A stretch of 64,000 nucleotides of DNA from Prochlorococcus sp. AG-402-N10 (GTDB taxonomy: Bacteria; Cyanobacteriota; Cyanobacteriia; PCC-6307; Cyanobiaceae), in the NCBI GenBank assembly GCA_003216465.1, contig QCIU01000003.1:1-64000 (forward strand), read 5' to 3'. The translations under genes and the position numbers were made by a program. Of this stretch, positions 46,311 to 56,175 are shown in pieces. The notes beneath the pieces are model-generated. The model worked only from the letters and a program-made list of their open reading frames with translations, had not been told where the DNA came from and ran no database searches. Each line of letters opens with the position of its first letter. Positions within the stretch are counted from its first letter, which is position 1.

Positions 46311-46377
46311 TAGTTTGAACTAAATAAACCTACTTTCTTTGGCCGTATTAGTGCTTTATTTACTATACTACAGTGAG

Positions 46378-47085
46378 TTAACTTTCAGGCTGATAATCTT
46401 GTAAGGCATTTATATCAACTTGTACGGAAGGTCCCATAGTTGAAGTTACATAAAAACTTCTCCAATACTTGCCTTTTGCACCACTAGGCTTGTTTTTATC
46501 TATAGATTCTTGTATTGTCTTTAAGTTTTCAAATAATGCGTTCTCAGTAAAACTGGCTTTCCCAAAGCGAACATGTACTATACCAGCTTTATCTGCTCTA
46601 AATTCTAATTTACCAGCTTTAAATTCTTTTATAGCATTAGCAATATCAACAGTTACGGTTCCCGCTTTGGGATTTGGCATTAAACCTCTTGGACCTAAAA
46701 CTCTTCCAAGTTTTGCTACCTTTGGCATCATGTCTGGTGTGGCAATAAGTAAATCAAAATCCATATTTCCTTTATTTATGCTTTCTATAAGATCTTCTTC
46801 TCCAAAAAAATCTGCACCGGCAGATTTGGCTTTTGCCACATTCTCACCGCTTGTTATAACTGCAATTTTAATAGTTTGCCCAGTACCATTAGGTAGACCG
46901 ACGGTTGTTCGTAGCTGTTGATCAGTATATTTTGGATCAATACCTAAACGAATATGAGCTTCAATTGTCTCATCGAATTTAGCGTTTGCATTTTCCTTGA
47001 TAATACTTAAGGCTTCAAGGGGAGCATATGTACGATCCTCTATCTTTTTTGACAGAATCGACATTCTTTTGGAAAGTTTTTTCAT
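46378..47085 (-). CDS. rplA: 50S ribosomal protein L1
   Basis: This protein of 235 residues has the L1 signature blocks [70 protein letters not shown] and the C-terminal [16 protein letters not shown]-like end. It forms the mobile L1 stalk. ATG at 47085 is used; the ATG at residue 8 is also possible. It follows rplK by 67 bp with a small GGTTA/TAACC inverted repeat between them, and it is followed by the L10 leader. Confidence 0.97.
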   Translation of the reverse strand: MKKLSKRMSILSKKIEDRTYAPLEALSIIKENANAKFDETIEAHIRLGIDPKYTDQQLRTTVGLPNGTGQTIKIAVITSGENVAKAKSAGADFFGEEDLIESINKGNMDFDLLIATPDMMPKVAKLGRVLGPRGLMPNPKAGTVTVDIANAIKEFKAGKLEFRADKAGIVHVRFGKASFTENALFENLKTIQESIDKNKPSGAKGKYWRSFYVTSTMGPSVQVDINALQDYQPES

Positions 47086-47104
47086 AATGTTTTTGGGTTC
47101 ATAC

Positions 47105-47120
47105 GGTTAAATAGCTAACC
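47105..47120 (-). repeat. Short inverted repeat between rplK and rplA
   Basis: GGTTA and TAACC (5-bp arms, 6-base loop) lie 19 bp upstream of the rplA ATG, next to the ribosome-site-like GGGGAGG (minus strand). They could form a small hairpin in the mRNA; L1 autoregulation is one option. This is a weak signal. Confidence 0.25.
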
Positions 47121-47152
47121 TCCCCTATTAAGTGAATGTTTTGGGATTGAAT

Positions 47153-47578
47153 TTATTCAGTAATTGAGACGCCCATATTTCGAGCAGTACCTTCAATTAC
47201 CTTCATTGCTGATTCAATACTTGAACAGTTTAAATCAGGAAGCTTAGTTTTGGCTATTTCCTCTAGTTGAGCTTTACTTATATTGCCGACAGATCCTTTA
47301 GAGGATTCACCAGCTCCCTTTTCTATGCCTGCCGCCTTAGTTATTAAGACTGAAGCAGGTGGTGTTTTAGTTATAAAGGTAAAGCTTCTATCTTCAAAGA
47401 CTGAAATTTCGACAGGAATTACAAACCCAGCTTTATCTTGTGTTCTTGCATTATATTCTTTGCAAAATGCCATGATATTTACGCCATGTTGACCTAAAGC
47501 TGGACCTACCGGGGGGGCAGGGTTAGCTTTGCCAGCTTGAAGTGCAAGTTTAATTACCGCAACAATTTTTTTTGCCAT
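47153..47578 (-). CDS. rplK: 50S ribosomal protein L11
   Basis: This 141-residue protein has the N-terminal domain [41 protein letters not shown] with the proline pair targeted by thiopeptide antibiotics, and the C-terminal RNA-binding domain with [26 protein letters not shown]. It lies 64 bp after nusG in the usual secE-nusG-rplK-rplA order. Confidence 0.98.
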   Translation of the reverse strand: MAKKIVAVIKLALQAGKANPAPPVGPALGQHGVNIMAFCKEYNARTQDKAGFVIPVEISVFEDRSFTFITKTPPASVLITKAAGIEKGAGESSKGSVGNISKAQLEEIAKTKLPDLNCSSIESAMKVIEGTARNMGVSITE

Positions 47579-47642
47579 TTGATTCGTGAATTTAAACTGA
47601 GATTAGAAATAATTATTTTACTCGATAAAAGAAAAATAATAA

Positions 47643-48254
47643 TTAATTTTGTTTATTTATTTGGGAGAATTCTAATTCTACAGGAGTTTCGCGCCCAAAT
47701 ATTGAAAGTAATGCTTTTAATTTATTTCTTTCACCTGAAACTTCAATAACTTCACCTTGAAAATCTTTGAAAGGACCGCTAGTGACAATAATTCTATCTT
47801 TTTCTTCAAGATCTAATTTTATGACAGCCTTCTTCTCTGAAGCACGTTTAAATATTCTATTGACCTCTTGTCTGGACAAGGGCCGAGGTTTAATATGTCC
47901 TCTTGACCTACCACTGCCCCTGCCATCTTCTGCACCAACAAAATTAATTACATTTGGGGTACTTTTAACCGCCATCATTGTATCTTCATCAAGGATCATC
48001 CTTACTAATACATAGCCGGGAAAAACCTTCTCCTCGGTTGTTTGTCTTGAACCATCTTTCTTAAGTTTAATACCAGGGGTTTGAGGGATCTCAATCTCTA
48101 TAATTCTATTATTAACACCTAATGTAACTGCCCTTTGCTCAAGAGTAGCTTTTACTTTCTTCTCACAGCTTGATGCAACTTGAATAGCGTACCATCGAGC
48201 AATACTAGTGTTAGCTTTTGTGGAACTAAGATTTGTTGTCATTTCTTTACTCAT
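47643..48254 (-). CDS. nusG: Transcription termination/antitermination factor NusG
   Basis: NusG of 203 residues has the NGN domain (ARWYAIQVASSCEKKVKATLEQR, VFPGYVLVRMILDEDTM, STPNVINFVG) and a C-terminal KOW domain (GDRIIVTSGPFKDFQGEVIEVSGERNKLKALLSIFGRETPVELEF). A 20-residue hydrophilic leader precedes the NGN domain. It binds RNA polymerase and links it with ribosome and Rho activity. It is in the secE-nusG-rplKAJL order shared by most bacteria. Confidence 0.97.
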   Translation of the reverse strand: MSKEMTTNLSSTKANTSIARWYAIQVASSCEKKVKATLEQRAVTLGVNNRIIEIEIPQTPGIKLKKDGSRQTTEEKVFPGYVLVRMILDEDTMMAVKSTPNVINFVGAEDGRGSGRSRGHIKPRPLSRQEVNRIFKRASEKKAVIKLDLEEKDRIIVTSGPFKDFQGEVIEVSGERNKLKALLSIFGRETPVELEFSQINKQN

Positions 48255-48330
48255 TTTTCTTTCTCTGGAAGCTGGATAAATGATCTTTTTAAGCTTATAG
48301 GTTTAAATCTATATTTAAAAGTTTGTTAAT

Positions 48331-48570
48331 TTAACGAAAAATTTGAGATGCTGCCCATCCATAAAACCTGCTTACAGATGCAATTGCTGCTGCAGAAAAG
48401 GATACCATAATGATAACAGCAACTGATTCGCTAAATAACTGTTGTTTGTTAGGCCACACAACTAGTTTAAGTTCATCGAATGTAGAAGTTAAAAAATTCT
48501 TCTTTTTCTTCGGCACTTTTATTTCAGGAGGCTCTTTTTTAAGAGGTTCTTGATTAGTAGGAGTTGTCAC
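48331..48570 (-). CDS. secE: Preprotein translocase subunit SecE
   Basis: This protein of 79 residues has a proline- and lysine-rich N-terminus (PTNQEPLKKEPPEIKVPKK), the amphipathic helix FDELKLVVWPNKQQLFSES and a transmembrane helix (about 50-68, VAVIIMVSFSAAAIASVS). It is the single-helix SecE that clamps SecY. The start is GTG at 48570. The nusG gene follows after 76 bp, and clpB2 precedes it by 61 bp. Confidence 0.95.
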   Translation of the reverse strand: MTTPTNQEPLKKEPPEIKVPKKKKNFLTSTFDELKLVVWPNKQQLFSESVAVIIMVSFSAAAIASVSRFYGWAASQIFR

Positions 48571-48631
48571 AAAATTCTTATTTAGTTTAAGCTTGAAAGC
48601 TTTTAACTATTTTAGCTCATCGATTTACTCA

Positions 48632-51379
48632 TCAGCTAGGTCTAAATAAAATCTCATCTTTTTTTGAAGGACTAATTCTGATAGATATATTTTTTTTATT
48701 TTTAAAATCATCTTCTAACAATTTTGATGCTAGTGGATTTTCTATTTGTCTTCTAAGTTCTCTTCCTAAAGGCCTAGCACCATATTCAGGCTCATAAGAA
48801 TCATTCGCAATTTTTTGTATAACTTTTTTATCAATATTAATTTTTATCCCCTGTTCAAGTAATAATTTCTTTAAATCTTCTATTTGTAAAAGAATTATTT
48901 TTTGAAGTTGATCAATTGATAGTGGATTAAATTTGACTACTTCATCTATTCTGTTTAAAAATTCGGGTCTAAAAATAGAGGTTAACGTTTTTTTAATAGA
49001 ATCTTCAAAAGTTTGTTTTCTTAATTCGGAATTTTCATTGTTATTAAAAGTTTTTTTTGAATCTTCTAATATTATTTTTCCTGCTAAATTGCTGGTCATT
49101 ATAATCACTGTATTTTTAAAGTCGACGGTTCTTCCTTGAGAATCAGTTAATCTTCCTTCATCTAAAACTTGTAGCAAAATATTGAAAACTTCTGAATGTG
49201 CTTTTTCTATTTCATCGAGGAGAATTACAGAATAAGGTTTTCTTCTAACTGCTTCAGTTAATTGTCCGCCCTCTTCGTAGCCAACATAACCTGGAGGTGC
49301 TCCTAATAACCTTGCGACAGCATTTTTTTCCATATATTCACTCATATCCAATCTTAATAAAGCTTCTTCTTCATCAAATAATGATGATGCTAGAGATTTT
49401 GCTAATTCAGTCTTACCAACCCCTGTTGGGCCCATAAATAAGAATGATCCAATTGGTCTTTTAGGATTCTTCATTCCAACTCTTGCCCTTCTTATTGCAG
49501 AAGAAACAGCTTCTATAGCTTTTTCCTGTCCAATAACTTTCTCGCTTATTTCTAATTCTAAATTAACTAATTTTTTTCTTTCATTAGAAACTACTTTCGA
49601 GATAGGAATCCCAGTTATTTTTGAAATAACATCAGCAATATCATTAGGTTCAACCTGATATTTAAAGTTGAATTTTCTACTTCTTTGAGGTTTCTGGAAA
49701 CTAATCTCTATATTATTTATTTCCAATTCAACTTTATTCAGTTCTTTTTCAAGATCATTTAAATTATTATTATCTGCACTACAGAATCTTAATTCTTCGA
49801 TTTTTAGAATAAGCCTATCTTCTTCTTTTAACAAAATAACTAATTTTTTCATTTTTTCTTGCGCATCATTCCAATTATTTGTTAGAACTTCTAATTTTTT
49901 TATTGAAGATTCTTTACTTATTAATAATTTTTCTCTATCTTTAATATTTCTTGGTTGGAGCTCTTTTAACCTTTTTTCAATAGAATTGATCTTAATTTCT
50001 TCATCTATAATTATTTGAGGTTTTGTATTAGATTCTATTTTTAACTGGGCCGCTGCTTCATCAATTAAATCTATTGCTTTATCTGGAAGGCACTTATCAC
50101 TTATATATCTATCTGCAAGTCTTGTAGAACAATTAATCGCTTCTTCGGTAATTCTAACGCCATGATGTAATTCATATTTCTTTTTTATACCCTCTAAAAT
50201 TTTCGCACTTAACTCAACAGATGGTTCATTAACTAATATTTTTTGAAAGCAATTATTTAAGCCCTGATCTCTTTCAATACTTTCGCTAAACTTTTCTGGG
50301 GTTGTTGTTCCTATGCATCTCAGGTCTCCTTCGGTAAGTAAAGGTTTCAATATATTGCTTATATCGGTTGTAGATCTATCAGAGCTAATTATTGTATGAA
50401 TTTCATCAATAAATAAAATAATGCCCTGACTTGAGTTTTTTATTTCATTAAGTATCAAGCTTAATCTCTCTTCTAATTGTCCTCTAAATTTTGTTCCAGA
50501 AACTAATGCTCCTAAGTCAAGAGAAATAATTTTTAAGTTTTTTAATGAATCAGGAACTTTTTTCTCTACTATTAATTGAGCAAGTAATTTGGCAATAGAA
50601 GTTTTGCCAACTCCTGGATAACCAATGAGGATAGGATTATTTTTACTTCGTCTAGATAAAACTCTCATCAAGTTATTAATCTCATCTTCTCTCCCTATAA
50701 CCGGATCTAATATACCTTTTTTAGCTGATTCAGTTAAATCTTTTCCGTACAGAGAAAGTGCATTGTCCTTCACTTTTTGTTTAGTATTAATTTTAAGATT
50801 ACTGTTCGGTGAAGAAATAGCTTTTGACTCCTGTATTAGTTCTTCTTTATCACTTTCATTGATTGAAATATTGGATAATCTAATATCTTCTTCAGATATA
50901 CTTTTTTTATTTTCCAGATAGTTTTTACTTTGACTAATATTGGGAAAAAATTTTAATTCTTCCTCTAATTGCTCTACCGAGAGGTCTCCCTCTTGAAAAA
51001 CATAATTCCCTAGTCTTGAATCTCTACCTAATGCAATTAATAAATGAGGAATTTCTATTAAATTAGATCCCCATTGAGTTTTAATTTGATTTGCATTATC
51101 TAATAAGATTTCGAGTTCTTCACCAATGGTAAAAATATCTGAATCATTTATTGGTGTTTCTTCTAAAAAATCTTCAGTTATATCTAAAACTGTTTCTTGA
51201 TCTATTGATAACTTTTCTATAAATGCAAAAAAATCACTTGAGGTGAACAAAGTATGAATGATGTGTTCAATATTAAATTCACTATGATCCCATTTCTTTG
51301 CAGTTTCTTCTCCTAATAAAAGAAGGTTCCAACTGATATCACTAAAAAGTTCTGGATTTGATGTAAGAGTTTCTCTCAT
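48632..51379 (-). CDS. clpB2: Hsp100 AAA+ chaperone, ClpB2-type
   Basis: This protein of 915 residues has a Clp-N-like domain, then two AAA+ domains. NBD1 Walker A IGYPGVGKTSIAK is at about 250 and its Walker B ILFIDEIH follows. NBD2 Walker A GPTGVGKTELAK is at about 650, with ILLDEIEKAHSEVFNILLQV and the sensor-2 region near EYGARPLGREL. A coiled-coil middle domain of about 130 residues lies between, as in ClpB and not in ClpC. The N-domain is divergent. No ClpP-docking loop is obvious. It stands upstream of secE-nusG-rpl genes and is divergent from eno. The 2 in the name refers to a second, less typical ClpB known in cyanobacteria. Confidence 0.85.
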   Translation of the reverse strand: MRETLTSNPELFSDISWNLLLLGEETAKKWDHSEFNIEHIIHTLFTSSDFFAFIEKLSIDQETVLDITEDFLEETPINDSDIFTIGEELEILLDNANQIKTQWGSNLIEIPHLLIALGRDSRLGNYVFQEGDLSVEQLEEELKFFPNISQSKNYLENKKSISEEDIRLSNISINESDKEELIQESKAISSPNSNLKINTKQKVKDNALSLYGKDLTESAKKGILDPVIGREDEINNLMRVLSRRSKNNPILIGYPGVGKTSIAKLLAQLIVEKKVPDSLKNLKIISLDLGALVSGTKFRGQLEERLSLILNEIKNSSQGIILFIDEIHTIISSDRSTTDISNILKPLLTEGDLRCIGTTTPEKFSESIERDQGLNNCFQKILVNEPSVELSAKILEGIKKKYELHHGVRITEEAINCSTRLADRYISDKCLPDKAIDLIDEAAAQLKIESNTKPQIIIDEEIKINSIEKRLKELQPRNIKDREKLLISKESSIKKLEVLTNNWNDAQEKMKKLVILLKEEDRLILKIEELRFCSADNNNLNDLEKELNKVELEINNIEISFQKPQRSRKFNFKYQVEPNDIADVISKITGIPISKVVSNERKKLVNLELEISEKVIGQEKAIEAVSSAIRRARVGMKNPKRPIGSFLFMGPTGVGKTELAKSLASSLFDEEEALLRLDMSEYMEKNAVARLLGAPPGYVGYEEGGQLTEAVRRKPYSVILLDEIEKAHSEVFNILLQVLDEGRLTDSQGRTVDFKNTVIIMTSNLAGKIILEDSKKTFNNNENSELRKQTFEDSIKKTLTSIFRPEFLNRIDEVVKFNPLSIDQLQKIILLQIEDLKKLLLEQGIKINIDKKVIQKIANDSYEPEYGARPLGRELRRQIENPLASKLLEDDFKNKKNISIRISPSKKDEILFRPS

Positions 51380-51422
51380 GAACTAAACAAAATTTATACT
51401 TGATCATTCTATTTTTATCTTA

Positions 51423-51440
51423 ATTAAGGTTACCCTTAAT
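51423..51440. promoter_or_regulatory. ATTAAGG-N4-CCTTAAT inverted repeat in the clpB2/eno gap
   Basis: Perfect 7-bp arms, ATTAAGG and CCTTAAT, flank TTAC, 44 bp upstream of the clpB2 ATG in the 283-bp divergent gap before eno. The position and symmetry suggest an operator over clpB2. The rest of this gap is AT-rich, with no other clear element that I can see. The arms also occur, everted, upstream of pgk. Confidence 0.45.
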
Positions 51441-51659
51441 GATCATTTAGAATTTTTTAGATTATAAGATGAAATTAAATTTTTTAAAATATAAAGAGTA
51501 TTGAATATATTTGAAAAATTTCATAATTGACTTGCTTAAAGATATAAAGCTAAAGAACTTGTTTTGAAATCAAAAAAATATTATTCGATTATCATCTTTA
51601 TATTTCAGATATTAGCCAAATACTTCAGCTATTTATAGGATTTAAATAGTATTAATTAA

Positions 51660-52955
<1,296 letters not shown>

Positions 52956-52958
52956 TTT

Positions 52959-54626
52959 TTATTGCTTAAGCTTTTCTATTCGGGAACCTTTTCTCATGCT
53001 TAATTGACACTTAATCCAATCAATACTTATTGGAGTCGCAAAAATTAAAGGTAGGATTGCAAAATTATTTTGGTTGTTAGTTACTAGTAAAGCTGATGCT
53101 ACTGTTAAGCTTCCTATAAGAATGGAATGACCTAATGATTTTTGAGCAGTAAACATTTTCTTAAATTGCCTATCAGATTCGCCCATCCTTATTTGAAGTT
53201 GTAAATCACCTTGTTCTAATCTCTCTAAACTTTCATCAATTCTTTTCGGAATACCTACAGCCTTTGAACCTAATTCCCCAACTTGTCTACCAAATTGGTT
53301 AATTAAATCGTTAGGTGTTTGATTGTTGGAAGTCATTAGATCAAGTAAATAAGGCTTTGTAATTGATACAAGGTTAAACCCTGGATCTAGCATTCTACCA
53401 ACACCTTCAAAAGTTGATAGTGCTCTCATCACAAATATTAGATCCACTGGAAGCTGAAAAGGAGTTTCATAAACAAGTTCGTATAAATCCCCAGATAGTT
53501 TTTCTATGATGTTTGGACTGAATGGTGGAGTTAAAGCTTCCTTAAGCATTAATCTTACGAGTCTTCTAACTGGTCCTACATCTATATCTTTAGAAATTAA
53601 GCCTGCTTGCTGGAGTTGAGTCACTAGTGATGATGCATCTCTTAATGCTGCAGATTGAACCATAGAGCCTAAACTTAATTGTAGATTATTTGAAATATTG
53701 CCCATCATCCCAAAATCATAAAAGATTAATTTACCTGAATTTGAAACGGCTAAATTCCCTGGGTGAGGATCAGCATGAAAAAAACCATAATTTACTAGCT
53801 GTTTTAAATAGCTAATCGCACCTATCTCTGCAATCTTGGGTAAGTCAATATTTTTAGAGTTTAATTTTTCAATATCACTTATTTTTGTACCTTCTAAATA
53901 ACTTAAACAAAGAACTTTTTCGCTGCTCAAGGTCCAAATTACCTCTGGTACTTCTACATTTTCATCATCAAGAAATTGTTGTCTAAACCTTGCAGCATAT
54001 TGAGCTTCACATTTAAAGTCTAGTTCTTTCATAAGAACTTTTCTACACTCTTTTGCTATCTCAACCCAATTTCTTCCTCTACTCCAATTTTTATTCTTTT
54101 GGAGAACGAAAGCAATTTGTTGCATTATATTCAAATCGATAATGAATAAATTCTTCAGATTGGGCCTTTGAACTTTAAATACAACTTCCTTACCATTTTT
54201 CAAAGTCGCTTTGTGAACCTGAGCTAACGAAGCTGATCCGATTGGGATAAAGTTAATTTGGTTGATTTCTGAGAACTTTTGCCCTAATTCTTTTTTGATA
54301 ATCTCTTCAACTTTTGTAAATGAAAACTGAGGCACTTGATCTTGTAACTTAGATAATTCTTGTATCCAAGTATTAGGTATTAAATCCGGCCTCGCAGATA
54401 ATAGCTGGCCAATTTTGATAAAGGCTGAACCAAGTTTAATTAATTGATTTGTAAACCATCTAGCTCTTTTTATTTGAACTTTATTTTTTTTATCTCTGCT
54501 CGGTTGAAAAATCTTAAATATGAAATTGTCTAGCCATAAATTCATCAAAAGTAAAATTAGTGTTCTCCAAATGAGAAAGCCTCTTTTGATTTTTTGTATT
54601 ATGTTTTTAAATCTATAGTTGTTCAT
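52959..54626 (-). CDS. ABC1/UbiB-family atypical protein kinase
   Basis: This protein of 555 residues has the ADCK/UbiB kinase core. The KxGQ signature LGSAFIKIGQLLSARPDLIP is at about residues 66-85, the Ala-rich nucleotide loop is SASLAQVHKATLKNGKEVVFKVQRP (conserved Lys), the catalytic region is NYGFFHADPHPGNLAVS and the Mg-binding motif is IFYDFGMMG. A hydrophobic segment near the C-terminus (SILIGSLTVASALLVT) suggests membrane attachment. Relatives support quinone and tocopherol metabolism in thylakoids. It overlaps the small helical gene upstream by 4 bp (ATGA). Confidence 0.92.
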   Translation of the reverse strand: MNNYRFKNIIQKIKRGFLIWRTLILLLMNLWLDNFIFKIFQPSRDKKNKVQIKRARWFTNQLIKLGSAFIKIGQLLSARPDLIPNTWIQELSKLQDQVPQFSFTKVEEIIKKELGQKFSEINQINFIPIGSASLAQVHKATLKNGKEVVFKVQRPNLKNLFIIDLNIMQQIAFVLQKNKNWSRGRNWVEIAKECRKVLMKELDFKCEAQYAARFRQQFLDDENVEVPEVIWTLSSEKVLCLSYLEGTKISDIEKLNSKNIDLPKIAEIGAISYLKQLVNYGFFHADPHPGNLAVSNSGKLIFYDFGMMGNISNNLQLSLGSMVQSAALRDASSLVTQLQQAGLISKDIDVGPVRRLVRLMLKEALTPPFSPNIIEKLSGDLYELVYETPFQLPVDLIFVMRALSTFEGVGRMLDPGFNLVSITKPYLLDLMTSNNQTPNDLINQFGRQVGELGSKAVGIPKRIDESLERLEQGDLQLQIRMGESDRQFKKMFTAQKSLGHSILIGSLTVASALLVTNNQNNFAILPLIFATPISIDWIKCQLSMRKGSRIEKLKQ

Positions 54627-54943
54627 AAAATTTCATTATTCATTTTCATGTTGAATTGTTCAATTTTCTTTTTAATCTCTACTATCTCTTTTAAAACTTC
54701 ATTTAAGTTTGTGTCTTGATTAGATTCGGAATTCTTACTGTTACTCTTCTTACTAATTTCCTTTTCCATTCTCACAGCTTCTTCAATAATTGCTTCTTTG
54801 AGCGTATCAAATTCTTTTTTGATTATTTCGGGCGCATCTTGAGCAATATTTGTAGCTTCTTCAATTTTTTCTACAACTATTTCGTTTAATTTTTCAGTTA
54901 TCTTTTTAATAGCTGCTTTTAAAAGATAATCAGAATTAGTCAT
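54623..54943 (-). CDS. Small helical charged protein of unknown function
   Basis: This 106-residue, highly charged protein has two long amphipathic helices likely to form coiled coils (KKITEKLNEIVVEKIEEATNIA and LKEIVEIKKKIEQFNMKM), with a Ser/Asn-rich linker (SKKSNSKNSESNQD). It has no signal peptide or membrane helix. It overlaps the ABC1-kinase gene by 4 bp, so the two are translationally coupled and probably work together. I do not recognise the family. Confidence 0.75.
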   Translation of the reverse strand: MTNSDYLLKAAIKKITEKLNEIVVEKIEEATNIAQDAPEIIKKEFDTLKEAIIEEAVRMEKEISKKSNSKNSESNQDTNLNEVLKEIVEIKKKIEQFNMKMNNEIL

Positions 54944-55181
54944 AAATGATTTTTGGAGCCTTTTAGTAATTTATAATTTTCATTTATTCAATAATAGATC
55001 AATTAAGAACAAATCAGGTAATTGATTCCTTTTGAATTTGCCTATATATTATTTTTCCTATGTAAGTTTGTATCTATATTCTGCTTTTTTCTTTTTTTTC
55101 TCTTAACTTATATTTATGTCAAAGGTTAGAAATTTAAATATTATATTGTTCTAACCAAAAACTCATCTAATTATTGATTAA

Positions 55182-55200
55182 AAGGAGTTTTATTAAATTG
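55182..55200 (+). promoter_or_regulatory. Ribosome binding site that sets the TTG start of the NTR-like gene
   Basis: AAGGAG at 55182-55187 lies 10 bases before TTG at 55198. A longer in-frame reading from TTG at 55174 would place this site inside the gene, so 55198 is the better start. Such a clear AAGGAG is uncommon among the genes of this window. Confidence 0.75.
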
Positions 55201-56154
55201 GAAATTATTGAGACAGATGTTGCTATTATTGGCGGCGGCCCAGCCGGATGTACCTGTGCATTATATACATCTCGCTCTAATCTAAAAACTGTAATAATAG
55301 ATAAAAATCCATCTGTTGGTGCTTTAGCAATAACTCATCAGATAGCAAATTATCCTGGAGTTCCTGTAGATATTAGTGGGGAAAAATTGCTTACATTGAT
55401 GAGAGAACAAGCTGTTCAATATGGAACTGACTATAGAAGAGCTCAAGTTTTTGGTATTGATGTAGGTAAAGATTGGAAGACTGTTTATACTCCTGAAGGG
55501 ACTTTTAAGGCTAAAGCACTTGTACTTGCAAGTGGAGCTATGGGTAGACCCGCTTCTTTTAAAGGTGAAGCTGACTTCCTAGGTAAGGGCGTAAGTTACT
55601 GTGCCACATGCGATGGTGCTTTTTACAAAAATAGAGAAGTTGCAGTTGTTGGTGCCAATAAAGAGGCAATTGAGGAGGCTACCGTTCTTACTAAATTTGC
55701 TTCAACTGTACATTGGATTACATCGAGTGATCCAAAGCCAGATAATGAGGAAGCTATGGAATTAATGGATAGCTCTAATATTAAACATTGGAGTAGAACG
55801 AGATTATTAGAAATAAGAGGAAATGATATGGGAGTAAATGGGGTTGTTGTGAAGAATAAACAAGAAGAAGGACCTATAAATCTTGATTTGGATGGAGTCT
55901 TTGTATACATGAGCGGTTCAAAGCCAATTACTGATTTTTTAGGAGATCAAATCGCTTTAAAAGAAGATGGAGGGGTAATTGTAGATGATTTTATGTCTAC
56001 AAATTCTGATGGAGTCTGGGCTATTGGTGATATAAGAAATACACCTTTCAAGCAAGCTGTTGTAGCAGCATCAGATGGATGCATCGCAGCTATGTCTATC
56101 GACCGCTATTTAAATAGTAGAAAAAATATAAGAGTAGATTGGATACACTCTTGA
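55198..56154 (+). CDS. Thioredoxin-reductase-like flavoprotein without NADPH-binding motifs
   Basis: This 318-residue protein has an NTR-type fold. The FAD dinucleotide motif VAIIGGGPAGCTCALYTSRSN is at about residues 8-25, the active-site CATCDG is at about 135-140 (positions as in E. coli TrxB) and the second FAD motif is GVWAIGDIRNTPFKQAVVAASDG. The NADPH site is abnormal. GGGxxAxEEA is here GANKEAIEEA, and the HRRxxxR motif that holds the 2'-phosphate is replaced by HWITSSDPKP. This resembles cyanobacterial pyridine-nucleotide-independent reductases (Slr0600/DDOR or ferredoxin-type), so trxB is not a safe name. The electron donor is unproven. Confidence 0.85.
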   Translation: MEIIETDVAIIGGGPAGCTCALYTSRSNLKTVIIDKNPSVGALAITHQIANYPGVPVDISGEKLLTLMREQAVQYGTDYRRAQVFGIDVGKDWKTVYTPEGTFKAKALVLASGAMGRPASFKGEADFLGKGVSYCATCDGAFYKNREVAVVGANKEAIEEATVLTKFASTVHWITSSDPKPDNEEAMELMDSSNIKHWSRTRLLEIRGNDMGVNGVVVKNKQEEGPINLDLDGVFVYMSGSKPITDFLGDQIALKEDGGVIVDDFMSTNSDGVWAIGDIRNTPFKQAVVAASDGCIAAMSIDRYLNSRKNIRVDWIHS

Positions 56155-56175
56155 TAGGTTTTTAAAGTGACAGTT

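Noticed and set aside
46469-46921. 150-residue plus-strand ORF opposite rplA
   Set aside because: Shadow of the L1 gene; no family features and no start signals.
55174-55197. Longer start of the NTR-like gene at TTG 55174
   Set aside because: It would place the strong AAGGAG inside the coding region, and the extra residues do not belong to the NTR fold.
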